DNA of 64,000 nt from Marinimicrobium sp. C6131 (GTDB lineage: Bacteria; Pseudomonadota; Gammaproteobacteria; Pseudomonadales; Cellvibrionaceae): assembly GCF_026153455.1 (NCBI RefSeq), contig NZ_CP110629.1, positions 2,728,001 to 2,792,000 on the forward strand, given 5' to 3'. Shown here piece after piece: positions 1 through 9,019 of the stretch. Below the pieces are notes generated by a model, which was not told where the DNA came from, searched no databases, and saw only the letters and a list, made by a program, of their open reading frames with translations. The position numbers were made by a program, and so were the translations under genes. The first letter of the stretch is position 1; each line of letters starts with the position of its first letter.

Positions 1-1
1 C

Positions 2-325
2 GACAAGCGCATTCTCGTGGTCGACGGGGAGGCGGTGCCCTACAGCCTGGCCCGAATACCCGCCAGCGGCGAAACCCGGGGCAACCTGGCCGCCGGCGGG
101 CGGGGCGTTGCCCAGCCGTTGACCGACCGGGATCGCTGGATTGTGGCGCAGGTCGCACCCACGCTCAGGGAAAAAGGGTTACTCTTTGTCGGACTGGACG
201 TCATCGGTGACTACCTGACCGAGATCAATGTCACCAGCCCAACCTGTGTGCGAGAGATTGATAAGGCGTTTGACACCCGGATTGGGGCCCGATTGATGGA
301 TGCCATTGAGCGACGTCTGCCCTGA
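2..325 (+). CDS. gshB: Glutathione synthetase, C-terminal part (5' end outside window)
   Basis: This is the last ~107 residues of cytosolic glutathione synthetase, which joins gamma-glutamylcysteine and glycine using ATP. The frame is already open at base 2, so the gene begins left of the window. The visible part carries the ATP-grasp tail typical of GshB: the stretch around ARIPASGETRGNLAAGGRG (the glycine-rich lid loop), followed by FVGLDVIGDYLTEINVTSPT with the metal- and substrate-binding Glu/Asn residues. It ends at a normal family C-terminus. The next gene, tonB-like, starts 35 bases downstream, as in Pseudomonas. Identification is by close match to remembered E. coli GshB. Confidence 0.96.
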   Translation, partial: DKRILVVDGEAVPYSLARIPASGETRGNLAAGGRGVAQPLTDRDRWIVAQVAPTLREKGLLFVGLDVIGDYLTEINVTSPTCVREIDKAFDTRIGARLMDAIERRLP

Positions 326-360
326 TCGCCATTGCTGAACGAGCTGCCGCACCGATTACT

Positions 361-1266
361 ATGAGTCAAAATCGCCCCGACGACACGCTACCGGAGAACA
401 CCGTGGATACGGGGGACCGACTGAGCTTTACCCTGTTTCTGGCTCTGGCGGTTCATGCGCTACTGATCTTTGGTGTCTCTTTCACCTTGCCTGAGCGCGG
501 TCAGGCGGCACCCACACTGGATGTGACCCTTGCCAATCACCGGGACAACCAGGCGCCGGATGAGGCGGACTACCTGGCCCAGCACAACCAGCAGGCCAGT
601 GGTACCGAGGAGCGGGCGCGCCAGTTGACCACCGAGCAGGAAGCAGAGTTTGCCGATACCCGGGTGCGGGACATCAACCCGACCCCCCAAACGCAGGCCA
701 GCACCGCGCGGGAGCGACGCGATAACGCGGTGGTGACCACCACGAGCCGGGCGGAACGGCAACAACCAAGTCCGGAGGACGCCGACCCCCAGGAGCAGCA
801 GGAAAAACGCGAAGGCCAGATTGAAGAACAGCCGGTGCTCAGCCAGGAAATTGCCAGCCTGCAGGCCAAACTTGATCGTCAGCGCCAGGAGTACGCCAAA
901 CGCCCGCGCATTCGACGCCTCACCTCCGTAGCCACCCGCGCCGCCTTTGACGCCCGCTACCTGCACGAGTGGGGCCAGAAAATCGAGCGCACCGGCAACC
1001 GCCACTACCCTCAGGAAGCCCTCAACCGCCGGATCACCGGCAGCCTGCGCCTGTCCGTCGCCATCAACCCGGATGGCACGATTCACGAGGTCGAAGTACT
1101 GCATTCCTCCGGTCACCGACTGCTGGACCAGGCCGCAGTGCAGATAGTGCACCTCGCCGCCCCCTTCAACAGCTTCCCGCCCGAAATCCGCCAGGAATAC
1201 GACCGGCTGGAAATCATTCGCACCTGGAATTTCGAAATCGCCGGGCTTTCAACCTCCGCGGATTAG
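361..1266 (+). CDS. TonB-family energy transducer (TonB3-like)
   Basis: This 301-residue inner-membrane protein couples the proton motive force to the outer membrane. One membrane segment lies at residues ~20-43, followed by a long Gln/Glu/Arg-rich periplasmic spacer (~60-190). A TonB C-terminal domain (~205-295) contains HYPQEALNRRITGSLRLSV and NPDGTIHEVEVLHSSG. The spacer is acidic and charged instead of the Pro/Lys-rich type of classical TonB. Its place between gshB and yqgE matches the tonB3 position of Pseudomonas aeruginosa, where that gene has been linked to twitching motility; pilT and pilU lie just downstream here. A direct role in iron or glycan uptake cannot be excluded, since two TonB-dependent receptors lie in the window. 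Confidence 0.88.
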   Translation: MSQNRPDDTLPENTVDTGDRLSFTLFLALAVHALLIFGVSFTLPERGQAAPTLDVTLANHRDNQAPDEADYLAQHNQQASGTEERARQLTTEQEAEFADTRVRDINPTPQTQASTARERRDNAVVTTTSRAERQQPSPEDADPQEQQEKREGQIEEQPVLSQEIASLQAKLDRQRQEYAKRPRIRRLTSVATRAAFDARYLHEWGQKIERTGNRHYPQEALNRRITGSLRLSVAINPDGTIHEVEVLHSSGHRLLDQAAVQIVHLAAPFNSFPPEIRQEYDRLEIIRTWNFEIAGLSTSAD

Positions 1267-1323
1267 TCGCAGATTTTCTCGAGTCGCGCTTGTTTTCCCG
1301 GTGGTTTCCCCCATAATTCAGGT

Positions 1324-1917
1324 ATGAACGAAAAAATCCCTGCAGACACTGAAAAAGCCCTGACCGCCGGCAGCCTGCGCGACCATTTCCTGATCGCCAT
1401 GCCCGGCATGCTCGATCGCAACTTTGCCCACAGCATCACCTATATCTGTGAGCACAGTGACGAGGGCGCCATGGGGCTGGTGCTCAACAATGCCATGCCG
1501 CTGACGCTTGGCGACATCTTCAGTCAGCTGGGACTGGGGGATGACCGACACCTCGGCGATCACCCGGTGTTGGCCGGCGGTCCGGTTCAGATCGAACGCG
1601 GCTTTGTGGTCCACAACGACACCAGCCGCTGGCAGTCGACCCTGTCCGTGGCCGACGATGTCAGCCTCAGCGCCTCCAGGGACATTCTCGAAGCCCTGTC
1701 CGAAGGCCGCGGCCCCGAGAGCTTCATCATCGCCCTCGGCTATGCCGGTTGGGAAGCGGGTCAACTCGAAGATGAAATCGCGGCCAACGCCTGGCTGACC
1801 ATGCCCGCCGACCGTCACATTCTGTTCCACACCCCCAGCGAGCAACGCTGGGCCGCCGCCGCGAACCACCTGGGGTTCGACCTCAACCTGATTTCCGCCA
1901 CCGCCGGCCACGCCTGA
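1324..1917 (+). CDS. YqgE/AlgH family protein (UPF0301)
   Basis: This 197-residue cytosolic protein belongs to the YqgE/AlgH family, whose biochemical role is unresolved; in Pseudomonas AlgH was named for an effect on alginate. The family core is clear: HFLIAMPGMLDRNFAHSITYICEH near the start, GAMGLVLNN, the VLAGGPVQIERGFVVH segment, and GYAGWEAGQLEDEI toward the end. Length is normal. The gene sits directly before ruvX with only one base between the stop codon and the next start, so the two are almost certainly co-transcribed. This pairing is widely conserved in gammaproteobacteria. Confidence 0.93.
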   Translation: MNEKIPADTEKALTAGSLRDHFLIAMPGMLDRNFAHSITYICEHSDEGAMGLVLNNAMPLTLGDIFSQLGLGDDRHLGDHPVLAGGPVQIERGFVVHNDTSRWQSTLSVADDVSLSASRDILEALSEGRGPESFIIALGYAGWEAGQLEDEIAANAWLTMPADRHILFHTPSEQRWAAAANHLGFDLNLISATAGHA

Positions 1918-1918
1918 C

Positions 1919-2323
1919 GTGCAGTTGCTGGGTTTCGATTACGGCCTGAAGAATATCGGGGTCGCGACCGGTCAGACGCTGACCGGAACCGCCACGCCCC
2001 AGGCCGCGCTTCGCGCCAGAGACGGCGTACCGGACTGGTCTGAGGTAGAGGCACTACTCCGGGACTGGCGCCCGGATCTGGTATTGGTGGGGTTGCCGCT
2101 GAATATGGACGGCACCGAGAGCGAGCTGTCGGCCCGGGCGCGCAAGTTTGCCAACCGGATACACGGCCGGTTTGGCGTGGCGGTGGAGATGGTCGATGAG
2201 CGCCTGTCGAGTTTCGCGGCCAAGGGCGAAGTCATGGCCCGCGGCGGCTCACAGGACTACGGTAAAAACCCTGTGGACGCCATTGCCGCGCGCCTGATCG
2301 TGGAAACCTATATGAACCGCTAG
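1919..2323 (+). CDS. ruvX: Putative Holliday junction resolvase RuvX/YqgF
   Basis: This 134-residue protein of the YqgF/RuvX RNase H-like fold family is tied to pre-16S rRNA processing and/or Holliday junction cleavage. The N-terminal GFDYGLKNIGVATGQ carries the first catalytic Asp of the fold. VLVGLPLNMDGTESELSARARKFANRI and VDERLSSFAAKGE are family hallmarks, and the late Asp in the NPVDAIAARLIVETY stretch completes the acidic set. The start is a GTG one base after the yqgE stop, so translation is probably coupled. Length fits the family. Confidence 0.94.
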   Translation: MQLLGFDYGLKNIGVATGQTLTGTATPQAALRARDGVPDWSEVEALLRDWRPDLVLVGLPLNMDGTESELSARARKFANRIHGRFGVAVEMVDERLSSFAAKGEVMARGGSQDYGKNPVDAIAARLIVETYMNR

Positions 2324-2349
2324 GGGCCTCCTGAACCGCTAGCGGGCGC

Positions 2350-3495
2350 TTAAAACACCCGCCCCCGATCATCGGAGCCGTCGTTTTCGATCGACAGCTC
2401 ATCGGCCGCATGAGACAGATAAGTGGCATCCGTTTCCGAGCCGAGCTTGATCAACAAGCGCAGATCATTGGGTGAATCGGCGTGAGCCAGAGCGTCCTCG
2501 TAGGTGATCTCCCCGGCATCGTACAGCTCGTACAACGCCTGATCGAAGGTCTGCATGCCCAGTTCGGTGGACTTTTTCATCAGCTCCTTGAGCTCACTGA
2601 CCTCCCCTTTGCGAATCAGATCCGACGCCAGCGGCGTATTCAGCAGCACCTCAAGACAGGCCCGACGGCCCTGACCGTCCGGCGTCGGGATCAGTTGCTG
2701 GGCCACGATACCCCGCAGATTCAGGGACAGGTCCATCCACAACTGGCGATGCCGGTCCGCCGGGAAAAAGTGAATGATCCGGTCCAACGCCTGGTTGGCA
2801 TTGTTGGCGTGCAGGGTCGCCAGACACAGGTGACCGGTTTCGGCAAACGCAATCGCGTGCTCCATGGTTTCCCGGGTACGGACCTCACCAATCAGGATCA
2901 CGTCCGGCGCCTGACGCAGAGTGTTCTTCAGCGCGGTCTCAAACGACTCGGTATCAATGCCCACTTCCCGCTGGGTGATGATGCAGCCCTGATGCTGATG
3001 AATGAATTCAATCGGGTCTTCGATGGAAATGATATGGCCCTTGCTGTTGCGATTGCGGTGGCCGATCATCGAGGCGAGCGACGTTGACTTACCGGTGCCG
3101 GTTGCCCCCACAAACAGGATCAGCCCCCGTTTGGTCATGGCCAGATCCTTGATGATGTCCGGCAGGCCCAGATCATCGATTTCCGGAATGGTGGTCTCAA
3201 TACGGCGCAACACCATGCCCGCCAGGTTGCGCTGGTAGAACGCGCTCGCCCGGAAGCGGCCTATACCGCGGGCGCTGATGGCGAAGTTGAGCTCTTTCTG
3301 CTCGAGAAATTCCCGGCGCTGCTTTTCATTCATGACCCCCAGCACCACCTCCCGGGCCTTCTCCGGAGCCAGCGGCGAAGCGGTGGCGGGAACCAGCTTG
3401 CCGTTCACCTTGATGGACGGCGGTACGCCGGCGGTAATGAAAAGATCTGAGGCCCCTTTCTCGACCATCAGCGACAATAAACGATCAAAATCCAT
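2350..3495 (-). CDS. pilU: Type IV pilus retraction ATPase PilU
   Basis: This 381-residue cytoplasmic hexameric ATPase of the PilT/PilU family works with PilT in pilus retraction and twitching. Seen in the sequence: an N-terminal PAS-like part (GASDLFITAGVPPSIKVNGKL), Walker A GATGTGKST (~130), the Asp box around IISIEDPIEF, Walker B VILIGEVRTRETM, and the His box GHLCLATLHANN. The longer acidic C-terminal tail separates PilU from PilT. It follows pilT by 19 bases on the same strand, the usual pilT-pilU order, and converges with ruvX. Confidence 0.95.
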   Translation of the reverse strand: MDFDRLLSLMVEKGASDLFITAGVPPSIKVNGKLVPATASPLAPEKAREVVLGVMNEKQRREFLEQKELNFAISARGIGRFRASAFYQRNLAGMVLRRIETTIPEIDDLGLPDIIKDLAMTKRGLILFVGATGTGKSTSLASMIGHRNRNSKGHIISIEDPIEFIHQHQGCIITQREVGIDTESFETALKNTLRQAPDVILIGEVRTRETMEHAIAFAETGHLCLATLHANNANQALDRIIHFFPADRHRQLWMDLSLNLRGIVAQQLIPTPDGQGRRACLEVLLNTPLASDLIRKGEVSELKELMKKSTELGMQTFDQALYELYDAGEITYEDALAHADSPNDLRLLIKLGSETDATYLSHAADELSIENDGSDDRGRVF

Positions 3496-3514
3496 AGCGG
3501 TGTCCCGTGATTAT

Positions 3515-4549
3515 CTAGAAGTTTTCCGGCATCTTGGCTTTTTCCCGGGCCACGTCGCGATTGACCAACCGACGCGCTACCAGATCCGCCAGGCACTGAT
3601 CCATCGTCTGCATCCCCAGGGAAGCCCCGGTCTGGATGGCAGAGTACATCTGCGCCACCTTGTCTTCGCGGATCAGGTTGCGAATGGCGGAGGTGCCTCG
3701 CATGATTTCATGTGCCGCCACCCGGCCGCCACCGTTTTTCTTGAGCAGGGTCTGGGAGATGACCGCCTGCAACGACTCGGACAACATCGAGCGGACCATG
3801 GCTTTCTCATTGGCCGGGAACACGTCCACCACCCGGTCAATGGTCTTGGCCGCCGAGGTGGTGTGCAGGGTGCCGAACACCAGGTGGCCGGTTTCCGCGG
3901 CGGTCAGCGCCAGACGGATGGTTTCCAGGTCTCGCAGTTCGCCCACCAGAATGATATCCGGGTCTTCCCGCAGCGCTGAACGAAGCGCTTCCGAAAAGCC
4001 GTGAGTGTCCCGGTGCACTTCGCGCTGGTTGACCAGGCACTTTTTGCTTTCGTGCACAAATTCGATCGGGTCCTCAATGGTCAGAATGTGTTCATACTTG
4101 TTGTCATTGATGTAATCCATCATCGCCGCCAGAGTGGTGGACTTGCCCGAGCCGGTCGGGCCGGTCACCAACACCAGCCCCCGGGGCACCGCGCAGATAT
4201 CCCGAAACACGCTGCCCATACCCAGCTCTTCCATGGTCAACACCTTGGACGGAATGGTCCGGAACACCGCACCGGCACCGCGGTTCTGATTGAAGGCGTT
4301 CACCCGGAAGCGGGCCACGCCGGGCACCTCAAAGGAGAAGTCGGTTTCCAGGAACTCTTCAAAGTCCTTGCGCTGCTTGTCATTCATTATTTCGTAGATC
4401 AAACTATGCACCTGCTTGTGCTCCATGGGAGGCAGGTTGATCCGCCGCACATCGCCGTCCACCCGGATCATCGGGGGCAGGCCTGCGGAGAGGTGCAAGT
4501 CTGAAGCGCCCTGTTTAGCGCTGAAGGCCAGAAGTTCCGTAATATCCAT
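3515..4549 (-). CDS. pilT: Type IV pilus retraction ATPase PilT
   Basis: This 344-residue motor ATPase depolymerises type IV pili. Its motifs are intact: GASDLHLSAGLPPMIRVDG at the N-terminus, Walker A GPTGSGKST (~130), the Asp box HILTIEDPIEFVH, Walker B IILVGELRDLET, and the His box TGHLVFGTLHTTSAAKTIDR. The C-terminal AIRNLIREDK retraction motif is also present. It is transcribed away from yggS and leads into pilU. Length and motifs are standard. Confidence 0.97.
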   Translation of the reverse strand: MDITELLAFSAKQGASDLHLSAGLPPMIRVDGDVRRINLPPMEHKQVHSLIYEIMNDKQRKDFEEFLETDFSFEVPGVARFRVNAFNQNRGAGAVFRTIPSKVLTMEELGMGSVFRDICAVPRGLVLVTGPTGSGKSTTLAAMMDYINDNKYEHILTIEDPIEFVHESKKCLVNQREVHRDTHGFSEALRSALREDPDIILVGELRDLETIRLALTAAETGHLVFGTLHTTSAAKTIDRVVDVFPANEKAMVRSMLSESLQAVISQTLLKKNGGGRVAAHEIMRGTSAIRNLIREDKVAQMYSAIQTGASLGMQTMDQCLADLVARRLVNRDVAREKAKMPENF

Positions 4550-4644
4550 ACTGCTACCTTATTTGTGTTTCTGTGGTTTCAGTGGCCACTGAGGGGCCGG
4601 GCGCGACAGAAGCGCTCAGGCCGACAACCCCCACCGGGACAGAT

Positions 4645-5337
4645 ATGCCAAAGATAGACGAGAAGCTCCACAATGTCACCGCCCGCCTGACTGCGGCTGC
4701 CGAAGCCGCCGGTCGTCACCCCCAGTTTGTGAAGCTGGTCGCAGTCAGCAAAACCCAACCCGCCGAGGCGCTGGAGGCCGCTTACCATGCGGGGCAGCGT
4801 CGCTTCGGAGAAAACTACCTGCAGGAAGCACTACCCAAACAGGAGGCTCTGGCACACCTACCCGACATTGAATGGCATTTTATCGGCCCGATCCAGTCCA
4901 ACAAAACCCGGGATATCGCCGAGCATTTTGACTGGGTCCACAGCGTGGACCGACTCAAGATTGCCCAGCGCCTGAACGACCAACGCCCCGCCCGGCTCGG
5001 CCACCTGAATGTCTGCCTGCAAGTGAACCTCGACGCGGAAGACAGCAAGGCCGGGGTCAGCCTGCAGGCGCTGCCGGAGCTGGCCCGGGAGGTCAGTCGG
5101 CTACCCAACCTGAGCCTGCGCGGCCTGATGGCGATTCCCGCACCCCGGGAGGAGCAGGTGGCCCAGCGCGCCAGTCTGGCTCGACTGCGGCAGGCGCTGG
5201 AGGACCTGCGGGCCCAGGGGCTCGCGCTGGATACCCTGTCCATGGGCATGTCCGCAGATCTTGAGGCGGCAGTCGCCGAGGGCGCCACTCTGGTGCGGGT
5301 CGGTACCGACATTTTCGGTCCCCGCAGCCAATATTGA
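4645..5337 (+). CDS. PLP homeostasis protein YggS/PLPBP family
   Basis: This 230-residue TIM-barrel-like protein binds pyridoxal 5'-phosphate without a known catalytic reaction and helps balance vitamin B6 and amino acid pools. The PLP lysine is in KLVAVSKTQP (Lys36). The conserved GENYLQEALPK, WHFIGPIQSNKTRDI and LSMGMSADLEAAVAEGATLVRVGTDIFG blocks are all present. An in-frame upstream start at 4573 exists, but the ATG at 4645 gives the normal family N-terminus. It lies just before proC, the usual yggS-proC-yggT arrangement. Confidence 0.94.
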   Translation: MPKIDEKLHNVTARLTAAAEAAGRHPQFVKLVAVSKTQPAEALEAAYHAGQRRFGENYLQEALPKQEALAHLPDIEWHFIGPIQSNKTRDIAEHFDWVHSVDRLKIAQRLNDQRPARLGHLNVCLQVNLDAEDSKAGVSLQALPELAREVSRLPNLSLRGLMAIPAPREEQVAQRASLARLRQALEDLRAQGLALDTLSMGMSADLEAAVAEGATLVRVGTDIFGPRSQY

Positions 5338-5353
5338 ACCAACAGGAACGACT

Positions 5354-6181
5354 ATGACCAACACGCAACATCCCCGGCTGGCCTTTATCGGCGCCGGCAA
5401 CATGGCCCGCAGTATCATTGGTGGCCTGGTACAGGAAGGCTATCCCGCCGAGCGCATCCGGGCCAGCGACCCGAACAATGCCGCACTGGAACAGCTCAGC
5501 CGCGACTTCGGTATCGGCACGGGCGACAACGCCGAGGTGGCCGAGTGGGCCGAGGTGGTGGTGCTCGCGGTCAAGCCCCAGGTGATGAAAACCGTCACCG
5601 AAGCCCTGCGCCCGAGCCTGGCCCATCATCCCCTGCTGATTTCCATCGCCGCCGGTATCGACGGGGCCAGCCTGAGTCGCTGGCTGGGCGAGGACCAGGC
5701 GGTTGTCCGCTGCATGCCCAACACGCCAGCCCTGGTCAAAACCGGGGCCAGCGGCCTGTATGCGAACCGCCATACCAGCCCCGCGCAGCGCCAACAGGCG
5801 GAACAGATTCTGGGCGCCGTCGGCACGGTTCAATGGCTGGAGAACGAGCAGCGGATGGATGCAGTGACCGCCGTTTCGGGCTCCGGCCCCGCCTACTTTT
5901 TCCTGGTCATGGAAGCGATGATCGACGCCGGCGTCCAACAGGGACTGACCCGGGAAGCCGCCACCGAGCTGACCTTGCAGACCGCGCTGGGCGCTGCCAC
6001 CCTGGCTCGCACCAGCGACGTCGGCGTGGACGAACTGCGTCGGCGCGTCATGTCGCCGGGAGGCACGACCGAAGCCGCCATCGAGTCATTTGAACGCGAC
6101 GGCCTGCGCGACATCTTCCAGCGTGCCATGACCGCCTGCGCTGAGCGCTCGGTCAGCCTGGCCAAAGCCCTGGGGCAGTAA
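5354..6181 (+). CDS. proC: Pyrroline-5-carboxylate reductase
   Basis: This 275-residue enzyme reduces 1-pyrroline-5-carboxylate to proline with NAD(P)H, the last step of proline synthesis. The N-terminal Rossmann motif is AFIGAGNMARSIIGGL. The middle has VLAVKPQVM, SIAAGI and VVRCMPNTPALV. The C-terminal dimerisation domain carries AVSGSGPAYFF and MSPGGTTEAAIESFE. The ATG at 5354, 13 bases after the yggS stop region and preceded by AACAGGAACG, is the normal start; a longer frame opening at 5261 overlaps yggS. Co-transcription with yggS and yggT is likely. Confidence 0.97.
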   Translation: MTNTQHPRLAFIGAGNMARSIIGGLVQEGYPAERIRASDPNNAALEQLSRDFGIGTGDNAEVAEWAEVVVLAVKPQVMKTVTEALRPSLAHHPLLISIAAGIDGASLSRWLGEDQAVVRCMPNTPALVKTGASGLYANRHTSPAQRQQAEQILGAVGTVQWLENEQRMDAVTAVSGSGPAYFFLVMEAMIDAGVQQGLTREAATELTLQTALGAATLARTSDVGVDELRRRVMSPGGTTEAAIESFERDGLRDIFQRAMTACAERSVSLAKALGQ

Positions 6182-6222
6182 CCGACCCGCACCACGGGAC
6201 CCGACTGACAAGAGGAAACACC

Positions 6223-6813
6223 ATGTCTACCTCGGCTGAAATTGCCATTTACATCATTCGCACTCTGGGCTCGCTGTACCTGATGTTGGTGCTGCTGCGC
6301 TTTCTGTTCCAGATGGTGCGGGCGGATTTCTACAATCCCATTTCCCAGTTCGTCGCCAAAGCCACCAATCCGCTGCTCATGCCGCTGCGCAAGGTGATTC
6401 CCGGTTTTTTCGGCGTTGATCTGGCGGCCCTGGTATTGGCACTGGCGGTACAGTGGTTATTGATTCAACTGGTACTGGTCATCGCCGGCCTCGGCTTTCT
6501 CAACCCGCTCTACACCATCGCCTGGTCGGCCATTGGTCTTCTCTCGGTGGTACTGTCGATCTACTTCTGGTGCCTGATCATCTCCATTATCGCCAGTTGG
6601 GTCGCCCCCTTCAGCCAGCACCCGGCGCTGATTCTGGTGCGCCAGTTGGTGGCTCCAGTCATGGCCCCCTTCCAGAAGCTCATCCCCCCGCTTGGCGGCA
6701 TTGATATCACTCCGATTTTTGCCTTCATGGTCCTGCACATTCTCAACCGCTACCTGGTTCCGGCTTTGGGACAGAGCGTCGGCATGCCCGGGGGCCTGGT
6801 CATCGGCCTGTAA
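6223..6813 (+). CDS. YggT family membrane protein
   Basis: This 196-residue inner-membrane protein contains two YggT units. Each has hydrophobic helices and an FYNPISQFVAKATNPLLMPLRKVIPG-type segment; the second copy is HPALILVRQLVAPVMAPFQKLIPPLGGIDITP. The duplicated form is common in gammaproteobacteria. The exact role is unknown; relatives have been linked to osmotic tolerance and membrane organisation. An SD-like AAGAGG precedes the ATG. It closes the yggS-proC-yggT unit, and a GC-rich hairpin follows at 6831-6852. Confidence 0.92.
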   Translation: MSTSAEIAIYIIRTLGSLYLMLVLLRFLFQMVRADFYNPISQFVAKATNPLLMPLRKVIPGFFGVDLAALVLALAVQWLLIQLVLVIAGLGFLNPLYTIAWSAIGLLSVVLSIYFWCLIISIIASWVAPFSQHPALILVRQLVAPVMAPFQKLIPPLGGIDITPIFAFMVLHILNRYLVPALGQSVGMPGGLVIGL

Positions 6814-6830
6814 ACCCTCGGCCCCATCGC

Positions 6831-6852
6831 CGCGGACAACCGCTTGTCCGCG
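6831..6852. repeat. GC-rich hairpin after yggT
   Basis: A perfect 9-base inverted repeat (CGCGGACAA / TTGTCCGCG) with a 4-base loop lies 17 bases after the yggT stop. No U-run follows, so it is not a classical intrinsic terminator. It may stabilise the 3' end of the upstream mRNA or mark the end of the operon. Confidence 0.5.
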
Positions 6853-6956
6853 CGATCGGCCGCTCAGGCCAAAACTCCTTGGTACCGGAGCCCCTGTCGT
6901 AGTCCAATATCGACCCATAACACAAGCATTCCAAACCACTCAGGACACAGGGCCCT

Positions 6957-8939
6957 ATGGACACCCGAGCGCTGTACCGTCACATGAGTCACTATCACCT
7001 CTGGCGCCAGGATCTGAGCCAGCGGTTGCGTCGCTTTGAACACTGGGTCCAGACCCATGGCCTGGTCAGCGATGAGGTGCGTCAGTGCCTGGCTCAGGCC
7101 CGCCAGCTACTGGGCAATAACGATTTTACGCTGGTCTGTGTCGGGGAGTTCTCCCGGGGTAAAACCGAACTGATCAACGCCCTGTTGATGGACGAGCGCA
7201 AACAGCGGATTCTGCCTTCGCACCCGGGCCGCACCACCATGTGCCCCACCGAAATTCATTGCGACCCGGACCGCCCCAACTGTCTGCGCCTGTTGCCGAT
7301 CGAGACCCGACGCAGCCAGGCCAGCCTGGAGCGTTTCAAACGGATTCCCCGCAATTGGGTGACCCTGTCTCTGGACCCCAAAACACCGGAAACCTTGCGC
7401 GCCACCCTCGACCAGGTCTCCGCCAGCCAGTGGGTCAGCGAGGAAGACGCTCGCCAGCTCGGCTTCTCTCCCGACCAGAACAGCGAGCGCAACGAGGAAG
7501 GGTTGGTCGCCATTCCCCGCTGGCGCCACGCCATGATCAGCCTGGAGCACCCCCTGCTGCGTCGCGGCCTGCGAATCATTGATACACCGGGGCTCAATGC
7601 CCTGGGCAACGAACCCGAATTGACCCTGAGGGTTTTGCCCCAGGCCCAGGCCATTGTGTTCCTCCTCTCCGCCGACGCTGGCCTGACGGCCAGTGACATG
7701 AAGCTCTGGCGAGACCATATCCGGAGCCTGAGCCAGCAGCGCGGCAGCGCCGTGCTGACCCTGCTCAACAAGGTCGACAGCCTGTGGGACGACCTGCAAC
7801 CTCCGGAGCAGGTGGCCCAGGCCGTCGACGAACTCCGCCTGCTCACTGCCCGACAACTCGCCATCGAGCCTGAGCAGGTACTCCCCCTGTCTGCCAAACA
7901 GGCCCTGCTGGGCCGTGCCCGGGATGACGCCGAGCGTCTGGAGCGCAGCGGTTTCAGGCAGTTGGAGCAGGCCCTCGGACAAACGGTGGCCCGCAGCCGT
8001 CAGGCGTTGGCAGGACAGCGTCTGATTACCGACAGCCAGGCCATGATCGACAATGTCTACCACAGCCTGAAAGGACGCCTGGCCGACGCGCGCCAGGAGT
8101 TGCTGCTGCTTCGCGCCGGAGAAGAACAGGACAACGAAGCACTGCTCTCCGAGCGCCGGGAAGCCATTCGCCAGAAGCATCGCCAGTACCACAAGCAATC
8201 CCTGTCCCTGCGGACCAGCCAGATGTTATTGGACAAGCAGCGCCCGTCGCTCATCCAGGTCATCAGCCCGGAGCGACTGGCCCGGGAGATTGACCACACC
8301 CGCCAGAGGCTCGCCAACAGCTGGACCACCGTGGGGCTGTCCCGCTCGATGGCTCACCTGTTTGATTGGCTGGACCATCAGTTGGGCCACCTGGAGCGGG
8401 AGGTCGAGCGAACCAACCGGGTGCTGGACTCCATTTATCAGCGCCCGGAACATGCCATTGACGCCAGTCAGAGACCTCAGAACTATCAACTGGACCTCAC
8501 GGATGAACGCCGCCAACTGCGACAACTGCATCATCAGGCGGACCAGTTCCGCGCCTCACTGGACAGTCTTCTGAGCCTGAAAGGCCCGCTGATTCAACGC
8601 TTTGTCGGCACCCTGGTGCAGGAGGCCCGCGCCCTGTGGCACGAGCTGTACAACACCATAGATCACTGGCTGAAACAGGCTCTGGTTCCACTGTTCCAGC
8701 ACAATCAGTATCAGCGACAGCTTCTGGAGCACCACATGCTGCGTCTGACGCGCATGCGCCATGAGCGACAGAGCCAGGCGCAACAGGTGGACAGCCTGCA
8801 CCAGAACATCAAACAGATGGAGCGGGCACTGGAGGATCTGCTCGCCGTGCGCGAGCGGGCTCAGTCCGAGGCCGAGCCCGAACGGTTGGCGCCGGTGGTG
8901 CCGCTGAGCCGGGCCCGCACGGCCCAACCGGCCTCCTGA
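6957..8939 (+). CDS. Dynamin-like GTPase
   Basis: This 660-residue bacterial dynamin-family GTPase probably acts at the cytoplasmic membrane. The P-loop is GEFSRGKT at residues 63-70, a G2-like TTMCPTEI follows, switch II is IIDTPGLNALGNE (~208), and the G4 motif is LLNKVDS (~270). The second half is rich in charged heptads, fitting the helical stalk of dynamins. No clear transmembrane helix is seen. It lies between yggT and metX, a slot that holds no such gene in the usual order. Substrate membrane and partners are unknown. Confidence 0.85.
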   Translation: MDTRALYRHMSHYHLWRQDLSQRLRRFEHWVQTHGLVSDEVRQCLAQARQLLGNNDFTLVCVGEFSRGKTELINALLMDERKQRILPSHPGRTTMCPTEIHCDPDRPNCLRLLPIETRRSQASLERFKRIPRNWVTLSLDPKTPETLRATLDQVSASQWVSEEDARQLGFSPDQNSERNEEGLVAIPRWRHAMISLEHPLLRRGLRIIDTPGLNALGNEPELTLRVLPQAQAIVFLLSADAGLTASDMKLWRDHIRSLSQQRGSAVLTLLNKVDSLWDDLQPPEQVAQAVDELRLLTARQLAIEPEQVLPLSAKQALLGRARDDAERLERSGFRQLEQALGQTVARSRQALAGQRLITDSQAMIDNVYHSLKGRLADARQELLLLRAGEEQDNEALLSERREAIRQKHRQYHKQSLSLRTSQMLLDKQRPSLIQVISPERLAREIDHTRQRLANSWTTVGLSRSMAHLFDWLDHQLGHLEREVERTNRVLDSIYQRPEHAIDASQRPQNYQLDLTDERRQLRQLHHQADQFRASLDSLLSLKGPLIQRFVGTLVQEARALWHELYNTIDHWLKQALVPLFQHNQYQRQLLEHHMLRLTRMRHERQSQAQQVDSLHQNIKQMERALEDLLAVRERAQSEAEPERLAPVVPLSRARTAQPAS

Positions 8940-9019
8940 TCCGGCCGGCATCGCTTGCAGCATTCCCGGCGCAACCTTAGACTTGCGGGTTTATTCCCTG
9001 TCCAGGACTGAGATTGCCA

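Noticed and set aside
8940..9013. SAM riboswitch upstream of metX
   Set aside because: The gap is only about 75 bases and shows no conserved SAM-riboswitch core or anti-terminator pairing.
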